Shown: positions 1 through 6,034, counted from the stretch's first letter. The stretch: DNA of 19,129 nucleotides from Thermodesulfobacteriota bacterium (GCA_028278625.1 JANQDY010000131.1:1-19129), one strand, 5' to 3'. Numbers and translations are program-made. Notes: generated from the sequence alone by a model not told the origin.

Positions 1-99
1 ATTCAGTGGACGGTTTGCTTCGGAACAACTGGACGATTTGTTTCGGAACGGGTGGACGGATAACTTCGGAACAGGTGGACGATTTCGCCGGAATACGCA
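1..99. mobile_element. End of an IS21-like insertion sequence (four 23-bp terminal repeats)
   Basis: Four degenerate repeat units start at 7, 30, 53 and 76, an exact 23-bp period. Each begins TGGACG and most carry TTCGGAAC; the block finishes with CCGGAATACGCA at 88-99. From memory, arrays of short repeats and a 5'-TG...CA-3' boundary are usual at IS21-family ends, which suggests the element lies to the left, outside the window, with its tip at about 99. No transposase is visible, so the family call is inference from the terminal pattern only. Confidence 0.5.
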
Positions 100-258
100 C
101 TGTAATCTCTGAATCCCTTCTAAATGTCGCCTTGAAACAGGAACTTCTTCTTGTACAAGTTCTCTGTCTATTTCCAGTAACAGATTTAATAATACTTGAT
201 CAGAGATTTTGCTATTCTTCAGCCTAAATTTTTCTAATTCGTCAATAGTGTAAGACAT
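100..258 (-). pseudogene. 5' part of a small gene cut by the IS end
   Basis: On the minus strand an ATG at 258 opens a frame that reads MSYTIDELEKFRLKNSKISD and about 33 further residues before reaching the insertion-sequence tip near 99. The frame then stays open through the repeats to the window edge, giving a chimaeric Arg/Pro/Ser-rich tail. The native part is hydrophilic with alternating Leu/Ile and charged residues, so probably helical. The sequence before the ATG is only a weak ribosome binding site. I do not recognise a family. It is most simply the N-terminus of a small gene interrupted by the insertion, but a chance frame is possible at this length. Confidence 0.35.
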
Positions 259-322
259 TTCTTGCAGTAATCAAAATTGAATTGGTCCAATAGTTTCGTC
301 GCAATTGAAAAGGGGGTCAAAA

Positions 323-460
323 GGGGGTCCACTCTTAACCCTTGTCAAAATTAGTTTACAATCTTGGTTCTTTTGTTTGCCATTTTTAATTTTTTAAAAG
401 GTTTATTTTGTGAATAACATTGTGGATTATGCATCAAGGGTCAAGAGTATACTCAACCCC
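323..460. repeat. MITE-like imperfect inverted repeat
   Basis: ACTCTTAACCCTTG at 331-344 and CAAGGGTCAAGAGT at 435-448 are inverted copies with 13 of 14 matching positions. The outer ends also pair loosely: a GGGGGTC run at 323-329 faces CAACCCC at 454-460. The right arm contains a perfect 10-bp palindrome, GAGTATACTC (445-454). About 90 AT-rich bases lie between the arms and hold no gene. This fits a small non-autonomous element or its remnant. It sits just downstream of the zincin-like gene, where that cassette's attC site should be. Confidence 0.4.
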
Positions 461-473
461 ATTTATTTTCATT

Positions 474-493
474 AATGGCGTTGTTCGGGGGCG
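474..493 (-). other. Probable remnant of an attC site (first half only)
   Basis: Directly after the TGA of the zincin-like gene, the minus strand carries CCCGAACAACGCC. This resembles the R''/L'' half of an integron attC, as at the equivalent place in the two complete attC sites here. No matching GGCGTT-type second half lies between here and the insertion sequence. The inverted-repeat element at 323-460 occupies that place instead. The call rests on position and a short motif, so it is tentative. Confidence 0.3.
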
Positions 494-498
494 AAGGA

Positions 499-1452
499 TC
501 ATCGTAACCATAGGGAATCCCCGGCGGTTCCTTCCACGAAATCGAATCCTGAGTCGAGGCAGAAGTCACGCCAGATCGTGACGAGTTCTGTTGTCGGCAT
601 TGAAGGTACGTCGGGGTACTCCCGCCACCATGTCGCGGACTCCGCGCTCAGTCGCTGGTAGCAGGTCTCCGAGACCGCGCCTCCGATTGCGAAACGGGGC
701 GCGAGCTCGGAGGAAAGACCGTCATTCGCGACTCGAAAGGCATGGAGCTTGTTGATCTGCTGCAGAGCGAACCAGAACGCACCCGATGCCGAATACGCGA
801 CGGTTGCCAAGTCGACTCCTGTTATGCGATACCTTTGCGCCTCCACCTGAGCTTCGGCAATCGCCTCGACAGCCGTCGCCTCGGATGAAGCCGACTCGTG
901 ACGATACAGCTCGCGTCCGACTGCAGCGGCGGAATGCGCGCAGGCGAAGAACTCGGAGGCGAGAATGTCGCTGTAGTACCGCGCGATGTTGCCAATTTGA
1001 AAGGCCTCGGTATCGATCTCCGGCGGACCGGAAGCCGGGCTTCCGCGCAGAAGGTAGTCCTTGCAATGGCCGAGTTCGTGAGCGATCACATATGCGGCGA
1101 GTTGGTCTTCGACGGGCCACCTCTCGATATCCGGTCCTCGATCAATAGCAGCGAGCAGACCGCCGACGAAGTTCTCAAGAATGACGATCGCGCTTCCGTG
1201 GCCATCCGACTGAAGAAGGGCCTTTGCCACCCCGCGCCTAACGTTGGTATCAGTGAAGCGTGCATCCGGGGAGACCGAGGCGATGGCTTCTCCGTAACGT
1301 TTTTCTGAAGCGATCAGGATCCGACCGACCGCGGTATCAGAGACGTCAATTCGCGCCGCCTGAGAGAGGACGAACTCGGCGAATCGAGTGCAAGCCTGCG
1401 AGAGCCTGCTGTCTCCGTCAGGTACTTCGTTTAGGAAGAGATCGACCTGCAT
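499..1452 (-). CDS. HExxH zincin-like protein (integron cassette gene)
   Basis: This is a 317-residue protein with the zinc-protease motif AHELGHCKD; H125, E126 and H129 would be the zinc ligands and general base. A plausible third ligand is E167 in ASEFFA, an arrangement reminiscent of ImmA/IrrE-type peptidases (HELGH followed by a glutamate in a helix). No signal peptide or membrane segment is seen, so it should be cytoplasmic. The start ATG lies 21 bases past the R' core of the attC at 1474-1605, with CGGAG nine bases upstream, as expected for a cassette gene. Its GC-rich codon use contrasts sharply with the AT-rich genes just upstream. The zinc-binding call is good. The substrate and any defence or anti-toxin role are unknown; it could also be an inactive structural relative. 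Confidence 0.7.
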   Translation of the reverse strand: MQVDLFLNEVPDGDSRLSQACTRFAEFVLSQAARIDVSDTAVGRILIASEKRYGEAIASVSPDARFTDTNVRRGVAKALLQSDGHGSAIVILENFVGGLLAAIDRGPDIERWPVEDQLAAYVIAHELGHCKDYLLRGSPASGPPEIDTEAFQIGNIARYYSDILASEFFACAHSAAAVGRELYRHESASSEATAVEAIAEAQVEAQRYRITGVDLATVAYSASGAFWFALQQINKLHAFRVANDGLSSELAPRFAIGGAVSETCYQRLSAESATWWREYPDVPSMPTTELVTIWRDFCLDSGFDFVEGTAGDSLWLR

Positions 1453-1473
1453 AAGCCATTTCTCCGAGAGTCC

Positions 1474-1605
1474 GCCGAACGTTGCCGGTAAGGGGCCGGG
1501 AAATTATAATTGAAATCCTATTTTACAGCCCAGGATTTATGCCAAGAGATACTGTTCAACAAAACCGCGGCCTTTCCCGGTCCCTCTTCAGCGGCCTTGT
1601 TATGT
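1474..1605 (-). other. Integron attC site, 132 bp (end of TIR/membrane-protein cassette)
   Basis: In the sense of the cassette genes, R'' is ACATAAC (1605-1599) and R' is GTTCGGC (1480-1474), fitting the RYYYAAC ... GTTRRRY layout of attC sites. Inside are long complementary arms: 1492-1503 (GGGGCCGGGAAA) pairs with 1573-1584 (TTTCCCGGTCCC), 11 of 12 bases, around a loop of about 69 bases. A GCCG/CGGC pair lies outside them. The TAA of the membrane-protein gene (1602-1600) lies inside R'', and the next gene begins just beyond R'. Both are typical of cassettes. Confidence 0.75.
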
Positions 1606-2205
1606 GCTCTGCTTTTTAAAATGCAATCCATATAAATACAATGTCAATGATACTAAAATGGATAAAAATATCAGCCCATTAAACCATACAAGAATTTCAT
1701 AGTATCCATATTGTTTATATTCACCTATAATTTTCGAAGCTGTAACAATTGCGAGTATCGATGGAAATAGTATTGTATAAAGAAATGATGCCCAATTTAG
1801 AAACACTGGATAATCATTGAGATATGACTTTCCCTCTCGTGTAAATGCACCATCTTTATAATCTTCGCTTAAGATGTTTTCTAGGGAATGAAGATAGCTG
1901 TATTGTCGTTCAATAAAAATAACAGACTGAAAATATTTTATGACAATAGCAAGCAATACGAACCAAATAATACTTTGTATATACAAGAAATTAATCTGTG
2001 ATTTTAATCCTATTTTTTCAATAACAAGCTGAGATATAATTTTTGATGCTTCTGTAGGGGTGTATATTTGAAAAAGCATAATCGCCAAAAGGATTAGAAC
2101 ACCAAAAAACATTCGATCACGTTTTTTTAGATGAGTTTGCAAAAAATCAAAAGTATGTGAGTAGTGATTTGAAAGTATTTGTAGTTTTTCGATTTCCACG
2201 CTCAA
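1600..2205 (-). CDS. Four-helix integral membrane protein, candidate effector of the TIR cassette
   Basis: The protein has about 201 residues with four predicted membrane helices at roughly 32-48, 72-94, 136-157 and 168-192. A 41-residue soluble stretch (95-135) separates helices 2 and 3. A polar motif, FTREGKSYLNDYP (121-133), leads into helix 3 and is a likely conserved signature. The gene follows the ThsB-like TIR gene with a gap of only five bases and no attC between them, so the two form one two-gene cassette and are probably co-translated. The start is non-ATG: TTG at 2205 lies three bases after an AGGG, while an in-frame GTG at 2199 has a better nine-base spacing. By analogy with membrane effectors in other TIR and CBASS systems it may perturb the membrane when activated. 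That is inference; I do not recognise a named family. Confidence 0.75.
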   Translation of the reverse strand: MSVEIEKLQILSNHYSHTFDFLQTHLKKRDRMFFGVLILLAIMLFQIYTPTEASKIISQLVIEKIGLKSQINFLYIQSIIWFVLLAIVIKYFQSVIFIERQYSYLHSLENILSEDYKDGAFTREGKSYLNDYPVFLNWASFLYTILFPSILAIVTASKIIGEYKQYGYYEILVWFNGLIFLSILVSLTLYLYGLHFKKQST

Positions 2206-2210
2206 TTTCC

Positions 2211-2639
2211 CTATTTTGATGAATCATTGAGTACTTTAATTACATTTCTTTCCGAAAATCCGGATATCCACCAATACCGTGATTTTAGTTCATTAGGGAT
2301 AGCACATGAATCATCGAGCTTCACAACAGCAAGATAATTGCCGCTTTGAATGCTTTGGTAAGCCTCATAATTTATCCAATTTATAAAACCAATAGCATTT
2401 CGGTCCTTATGGGGTTGGTTTGAATGCTTACCGACAATGAAAAGGGTATGAGTAGCCTCATTTATTTTTCTTGTTAAGCCTGCCTTTATCCTTCCTATAT
2501 CATTAGTATTGATTTCGCCTGGCGTCTTGTCTTCAAAGACGAAATCAAATTCCGAATTGGCATCCCACGCCTGCAAAAGAAATTTGTAATGTTTGTCATT
2601 GTCATAATCAAAACTAACGAATACTTGTTTCTTTCTCAT
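2211..2639 (-). CDS. ThsB-like (MTH538/DUF1863-type) TIR-domain protein
   Basis: This 142-residue single-domain protein opens with a TIR-type first strand and loop, VFVSFDYDND (6-15). It has a hydrophobic core strand, HTLFIVGKHS (64-73), then INWINYEAY (86-94). The last motif aligns with RWVRYE of Bacillus Thoeris ThsB (recalled), placing the putative catalytic glutamate at E92. In Thoeris, ThsB enzymes use NAD+ to make a cyclic-ADP-ribose-type messenger after phage sensing; that activity here is inference. The chosen ATG (2639) has AAGGAG five bases upstream. An in-frame ATG at 2657 lies inside the attC core and is unlikely to be used. The membrane-protein gene follows immediately. No ThsA-like gene (SIR2 or macro plus SLOG) is present, so the effector would have to be the membrane protein. 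Confidence 0.8.
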   Translation of the reverse strand: MRKKQVFVSFDYDNDKHYKFLLQAWDANSEFDFVFEDKTPGEINTNDIGRIKAGLTRKINEATHTLFIVGKHSNQPHKDRNAIGFINWINYEAYQSIQSGNYLAVVKLDDSCAIPNELKSRYWWISGFSERNVIKVLNDSSK

Positions 2640-2653
2640 GCTATCTCCTTTGC

Positions 2654-2720
2654 ACATAACGTAAGCTCACCTGACCCGAAGGCCGCAGGGCCCTCGGGTC
2701 AGGTGGGTGTTGGGTTAGAC
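2654..2720 (-). other. Integron attC site, 67 bp (end of NDT-TIR cassette)
   Basis: Read with the genes, R'' is GTCTAAC (2720-2714), a perfect RYYYAAC, and R' is GTTATGT (2660-2654). Between them a perfect 12-bp stem, CACCTGACCCGA (2668-2679) with TCGGGTCAGGTG (2694-2705), encloses a 14-base GC-rich loop. The TAA of the upstream TIR gene (2717-2715) is embedded in R'', and the next gene's ribosome binding site starts directly beyond R'. Size, symmetry and placement all match a short attC. A plain transcription terminator is less likely because no T-run follows. Confidence 0.85.
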
Positions 2721-3593
2721 GGATCTGACTTGCCGACTGAAAGAACGATCGACGATGTCCGCAACTTTATTGTAAACATCCTCTCGATCTCCTTCGGGAA
2801 GGCTTATGAGAGGGCGATCGGGTGGGTTAATTGCCTGAAAGCGTGACAAATTAACGTCCCTATCAAAGCCACATGGTTTCAGAATAATTGGGACTATTCG
2901 TGTCCCTTCCTCTGCTGCGCGTGCTAACAGCGGCGGAAGCTCGTTGTCAACGATGAAATCAGACGCCAAAAAATCGGCGCTAATTAGTAAGACCGCCACT
3001 TGGGCTAGTGACAGAGCGCTTTCTATTTCCTCTTTCCAATCGTCACCGGCTTCAAGTCCGGTATCAGCCCAAACTTTGCATAGCCCTCGCTTCTCCAAGG
3101 GTCGCAGGTGAATCATCAGCCTATGGAGGAAATTTTCATCTTTGTGGCTATAGCTAATGAACACCGTGTTATTATCTGATAGAGGTTTTGGAGTATGGGA
3201 GTATGCCTGGGGATTTTTGAGAGCCTCTCCTATATGCCAGGGCAACTCCCCATGAAAGTTTTCATCAACATCCATGTCGTCAAAGTCATAGTAAAGAACC
3301 TGGAATGGCCGGATATCCAAGGGGATGCGGCCAGGCTCATTACTGATTATTATTACGGGTTTTTTCAATGCATGAGCAATTCCCAATTCGTACAAAATAT
3401 TTGGATTATTCCCGGATATGTCACAGACGATAATGTCCGCAGTTGCGAGTGCATCATGAATTAGTTTGCTGGATATGCGTGTGGAACCGACCTCAAGAAG
3501 GCTTGCACCTGCCTTGGATATGGCCTCTGAAACTCGCTTTCGCGCTTCTTCAAATTCATTTGTAAAAGGTTGTATCAAGAGAACAGTTTTCAT
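2715..3593 (-). CDS. Nucleoside-deoxyribosyltransferase-like / TIR fusion protein
   Basis: This 292-residue cytoplasmic protein has two domains. Residues 1-105 resemble the nucleoside 2-deoxyribosyltransferase / TIR-like Rossmann group: DIIVCDISGNNPNILYELG (53-71) with D58 and E69, then KKPVIIIS. Residues 143-240 are a TIR domain: TVFISYSHKDE, KVWADTGLEAGDDW, VLLISADFLASDF and DNELPPLL. E218 sits where SARM1-type TIR NADases carry the catalytic glutamate. Such TIR domains usually cleave NAD+ or act as signalling adaptors; the N-terminal domain may bind or cleave a nucleotide ligand. The ATG at 3593 has AAGGA seven bases upstream. It is the first cassette after the attI-like core and has its own attC. 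A defence role is likely from the domains and context, but the trigger and product are unknown. Confidence 0.75.
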   Translation of the reverse strand: MKTVLLIQPFTNEFEEARKRVSEAISKAGASLLEVGSTRISSKLIHDALATADIIVCDISGNNPNILYELGIAHALKKPVIIISNEPGRIPLDIRPFQVLYYDFDDMDVDENFHGELPWHIGEALKNPQAYSHTPKPLSDNNTVFISYSHKDENFLHRLMIHLRPLEKRGLCKVWADTGLEAGDDWKEEIESALSLAQVAVLLISADFLASDFIVDNELPPLLARAAEEGTRIVPIILKPCGFDRDVNLSRFQAINPPDRPLISLPEGDREDVYNKVADIVDRSFSRQVRSV

Positions 3594-3614
3594 CTGGGAA
3601 TCCTTAATCTATAT

Positions 3615-3685
3615 GGTCAGGGGTCTGCCTTTGACTCTTATCCTTCTTGGAGATTACGCGCAAAAGTCAAAGGCAGACTTGACCC
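3615..3685. repeat. Long inverted repeat in the leader of the NDT-TIR gene
   Basis: TCTGCCTTTGACT (3624-3636) is perfectly inverted at 3665-3677 (AGTCAAAGGCAGA), leaving a 28-base loop. The outer flanks GGTCAGGGG and CTTGACCC pair partly. It lies between the attI-like core and the start of the first cassette gene, so its RNA would form a strong hairpin about 20 bases before the ribosome binding site. It could be a small mobile repeat (similar termini occur near REP-associated Y1 transposases, from memory), an attenuator, or a transcription stop for read-through. Confidence 0.6.
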
Positions 3686-3734
3686 TTTTATTATTTTCCT
3701 ATTAATCAAGATAATCATATTTAATATTCTGTTC

Positions 3735-3741
3735 ACATAAC
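3735..3741 (-). other. attI-like recombination core of the integron
   Basis: The minus strand reads CTTGTTATGTG here. GTTATGT is identical to the R' core of the attC at 2654-2720 and complementary to the R'' core of the second attC. It lies between the integrase remnant and the first cassette, where attI or the first cassette junction must be. It has no paired attC-like arm, as expected for attI. The call depends on a 7-bp core plus position. Confidence 0.5.
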
Positions 3742-3745
3742 AAGG

Positions 3746-3764
3746 TTTATACAGCCTGGATAAA
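3746..3764. promoter_or_regulatory. 19-bp dyad, copy 1 (next to attI core)
   Basis: TTTATaCAGcCTGgATAAA is a dyad in which every position pairs except 6/14 and the centre. It lies five bases from the attI-like core. A second copy is at 3878-3896. It could be a regulator operator, an accessory recombinase-binding site, or one end of a tiny inverted-repeat element. Confidence 0.45.
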
Positions 3765-3877
3765 ACAGTGCACGACATGACTCCCAGCTATATAAAAACC
3801 TATTTGGTTTTTCTGTTTTTCACGCAAACCGCATAATATCAATAATATAGATCATTTAATAAAATTCGCATTCGCGT

Positions 3878-3896
3878 TTTATGCAGTCTGTATAAA
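3878..3896. promoter_or_regulatory. 19-bp dyad, copy 2 (end of intI remnant)
   Basis: TTTATgCAGtCTGtATAAA shares the pattern TTTATnCAGnCTGnATAAA with copy 1. Over 22 bp the two copies match at 19 positions when one is inverted. Centres are 132 bp apart. This copy overlaps the -10 of a promoter-like sequence aimed at the cassettes, so a bound protein could block cassette transcription (inference). Confidence 0.45.
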
Positions 3897-3905
3897 TGTG
3901 GTCAA
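3878..3905 (-). promoter_or_regulatory. Candidate cassette promoter (Pc-like)
   Basis: On the minus strand TTGACC (3905-3900) and CATAAA (3883-3878) are separated by 16 bases, a fair sigma-70-type match directed at the cassettes. It begins at the stop codon of the integrase remnant. Promoter matches are common by chance in AT-rich DNA. Confidence 0.3.
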
Positions 3906-4474
3906 AGTTCATCAAAAGGACTACGCACTCCCTGGCCTCCCTTTTTCAAGACATGGGTATAAATCATTGTGGTACTAACGTCTTTATGCCCCAAAAGCCC
4001 CTGAATCGTTCGGATATCGTAGCCTGACTCAAGCAAGTGTGTCGCAAAAGAATGCCGGAATGTATGACAACCGGCATGCTTTATCACGCCAGCGTTCCGC
4101 ACGACTTCCTTCACGGCCCGTTGAAGAATTGTCTCATGGAGATGGTGCCGGCCCTCCTCACCGGTCTTCGTATTTTTCCACCGATTCTCTTGTGGAAACA
4201 CCCATTGCCACCGCCAGTCCGCGGATGCGTTGGGGTATTTGCGATCAAGGGCGCCCGGCAGTTGGACACGCCCCCAACCATCATTCAGATCTTTCTCATG
4301 AATTGCTTTGACCTTTTTCAAGTGATCCTGAAGGGGTGATTTGAGGGACTCGAGAAGCTTCGGTTTGGCGGTGGCGGCCAGTATCGGCCCGGATTCTCGA
4401 CCAGACATTCCTGTTTCCCAGCTGTTATGGATTACGGTCTGTGCTGCGGACGAAGGCGAATATTGTACAATCAC
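3902..4474 (-). pseudogene. intI: Integron integrase (IntI-type tyrosine recombinase), 5'-truncated
   Basis: The 190-residue frame ends like an integron integrase. [16 protein letters not shown] (68-83) and WRWQWVFPQ (88-96) are the IntI-specific extra patch. [30 protein letters not shown] and SPFDEL close the catalytic domain. H137, R140, H163 and nucleophile Y172 are visible. The family is normally about 320-340 residues. The N-terminal SAM-like domain and the first catalytic arginine are missing, and residues 1-36 do not resemble IntI, so it should be inactive unless an intact copy acts in trans. It is transcribed towards the cassettes, the 'reverse integron' orientation. The 113 bp between it and the MFS gene contain a TTGACA but no remnant of the lost 5' end that I could recognise. 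Confidence 0.85.
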
Positions 4475-4587
4475 TGTTTCCCAATAATTGAAAGGTTTCT
4501 GAATGTCAAGCGGGATGAGCCATTAGTAGTGAATTCATACCAATGGGACAAATATTGTATTGTGGTTTTGAAATGAGGCGTTGCGGT

Positions 4588-5799
4588 TTAGTCGGCTTTT
4601 AGATTTTGAGGTGTCTTAACGGCCAGCATCAAGACAACGGCGGCCCCCAGGATAACCGCCGCCACATACATGCCGCCCGCAAAGGATCCGGTGGTATCCT
4701 TGATCCATCCGGTGAAGAAGGGGGCCACCCAGGAGCTTAAGAAACCGATGAGGTTTGCGAGACCAAAGGTGGTGCCCACGACCCCTTTGGGGGCCAGATC
4801 CCCAAGAATGGCATAGTAGGCGGGCCAGACGCCGAAAGCGAAAAACCCCGAGCACAGATATAGGATGGTGATGAGCGTGTTTGAAGCGCGGACCTCCACC
4901 CCATAGGCCATGGCCAGCATCAACAGGGCCCATATGAAAGTGCCGCCGGCCACAAACCATTTCCGGCTCACCCCTTTTTTGGAAAAGGTATCGCTCAGCG
5001 TTCCGATGGTAAAGAGACCCGGAAGGCCCACAAGGCCGAGAATTCCGGACAGCACCGAACTGGCCGTGATGGTGGCGATGCCCAACTCCATGTAGATGGC
5101 GGGCATCCAGGTGGCCAGGAGCCAGTAGGCATAGAGGAGTGAGAAACCGAGCACATACATGAGCCACAAGTCGCGGCCCATGAAGGCCCTTTTGTAGGCG
5201 GCCCGGGTTTGCGCGGCATCCTCTTTGGGGCCGGGTTCGGGATCCCGCACGAATTTAAACACCAGGAACGTGGTAACGATGGAAGGGATGGAAAAGACCA
5301 CGAACACCCACCGCCAGTTGTGGGTCACGTCGGCGATCATGCCCGAAAAAAAGACCGCCAGGAAAAACCCGAAGGCCAGGCCCATGAAGCTCACCGCCTG
5401 GCCCTGTCCCATTTTCTCCGCCGGGGTAAAGGCCACGATAGTGGGCTTTTCATTGCCGAAATAGGCACCGTGGGCAAAACCGGTGAGAAAGCGGAGGATC
5501 ACCAGCATGGTGAAGCTCTGCACCAGGGCCGTGCCCAGGGAAAAGAAGAACCACAACAGGGTGGCCAGGATCAGGGTCTTGCGCCGGCCGATCCGGTCCC
5601 CCAGAAAACCGGAGGGCACCTGCATGAGGGTATAGGAGATGAAAATGGCGCTGAAAAGGGAGCCTGCCGTGGCATAGGAGATCTGGAATTCCTCCATGAT
5701 CATGCCCAGCACCGGGGCAATCCCCATGCGAACCACATAGAGGGCCACCCAGCCGAAGGCCATGACAAACCATATTGTGTGATACTTTCGCCAGGGCAC
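4588..5799 (-). CDS. Major facilitator superfamily transporter
   Basis: The 403-residue protein has about 12 hydrophobic helices, the usual MFS size. Motif A lies between helices 2 and 3, GFLGDRIGRRK (64-74), and a weaker copy, GTLSDTFSKKG, lies in the central loop between helices 8 and 9. The FGNEKPTIVAFTPAEKMGQ stretch and the overall pattern resemble secondary carriers for organic anions such as carboxylates, but the substrate cannot be read from sequence. The start is GTG at 5799, chosen because GAGGAGGT lies six bases upstream; no ATG is as well placed. It is monocistronic and divergent from the hydrolase gene. Confidence 0.85.
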   Translation of the reverse strand: MPWRKYHTIWFVMAFGWVALYVVRMGIAPVLGMIMEEFQISYATAGSLFSAIFISYTLMQVPSGFLGDRIGRRKTLILATLLWFFFSLGTALVQSFTMLVILRFLTGFAHGAYFGNEKPTIVAFTPAEKMGQGQAVSFMGLAFGFFLAVFFSGMIADVTHNWRWVFVVFSIPSIVTTFLVFKFVRDPEPGPKEDAAQTRAAYKRAFMGRDLWLMYVLGFSLLYAYWLLATWMPAIYMELGIATITASSVLSGILGLVGLPGLFTIGTLSDTFSKKGVSRKWFVAGGTFIWALLMLAMAYGVEVRASNTLITILYLCSGFFAFGVWPAYYAILGDLAPKGVVGTTFGLANLIGFLSSWVAPFFTGWIKDTTGSFAGGMYVAAVILGAAVVLMLAVKTPQNLKAD

Positions 5800-5959
5800 C
5801 GAAAGACCTCCTCAAAGACCCCTTTCACTTACCTTGATCGTGATCGGTTCTTCTTGCATAATCCTGACGGGAATTCAATGAGATTCTGTCGCGGCCCGCG
5901 ATTGGTTCAATTGCAAAAGACTTGATTCGGAATGGAAATGATGGTTTCATTGGAAAAAG

Positions 5960-6015
5960 GGCTCATGGCTCATGGCTCATAGCTCATGGCTCATGGCTCA
6001 TGGCTCAAAGCTGAA
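5960..6015. repeat. Heptanucleotide tandem repeat, eight units
   Basis: Consensus GGCTCAT is repeated six times (5960-6001, one unit starting with A), followed by GGCTCAA and AGCTGAA as decayed units. It ends 19 bases before the ATG of the alpha/beta hydrolase. A change in copy number would shift the distance to upstream promoter elements and would change the frame of in-repeat ATGs relative to the gene. Confidence 0.9.
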
Positions 6016-6034
6016 AAGGTTTAAGGGAACCCCC

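Noticed and set aside
1..99. CRISPR array
   Set aside because: The four 23-bp units are contiguous, with no spacers between repeats, and end in an IS-type boundary.
722..1454. Several Arg-rich frames overlapping the zincin-like gene on both strands
   Set aside because: The 317-residue frame has the HELGH motif and starts correctly after an attC. The others are Arg/Ser-rich shadows of GC-rich DNA.
2668..2705. Rho-independent terminator between the two TIR genes
   Set aside because: The stem is strong but no T-run follows on either strand, and flanking RYYYAAC/GTTRRRY cores explain it better as attC.
5209..5925. 238-codon plus-strand frame over the MFS gene
   Set aside because: Antisense to a well-supported transporter; His/Gly/Gln-rich with no recognisable domain.
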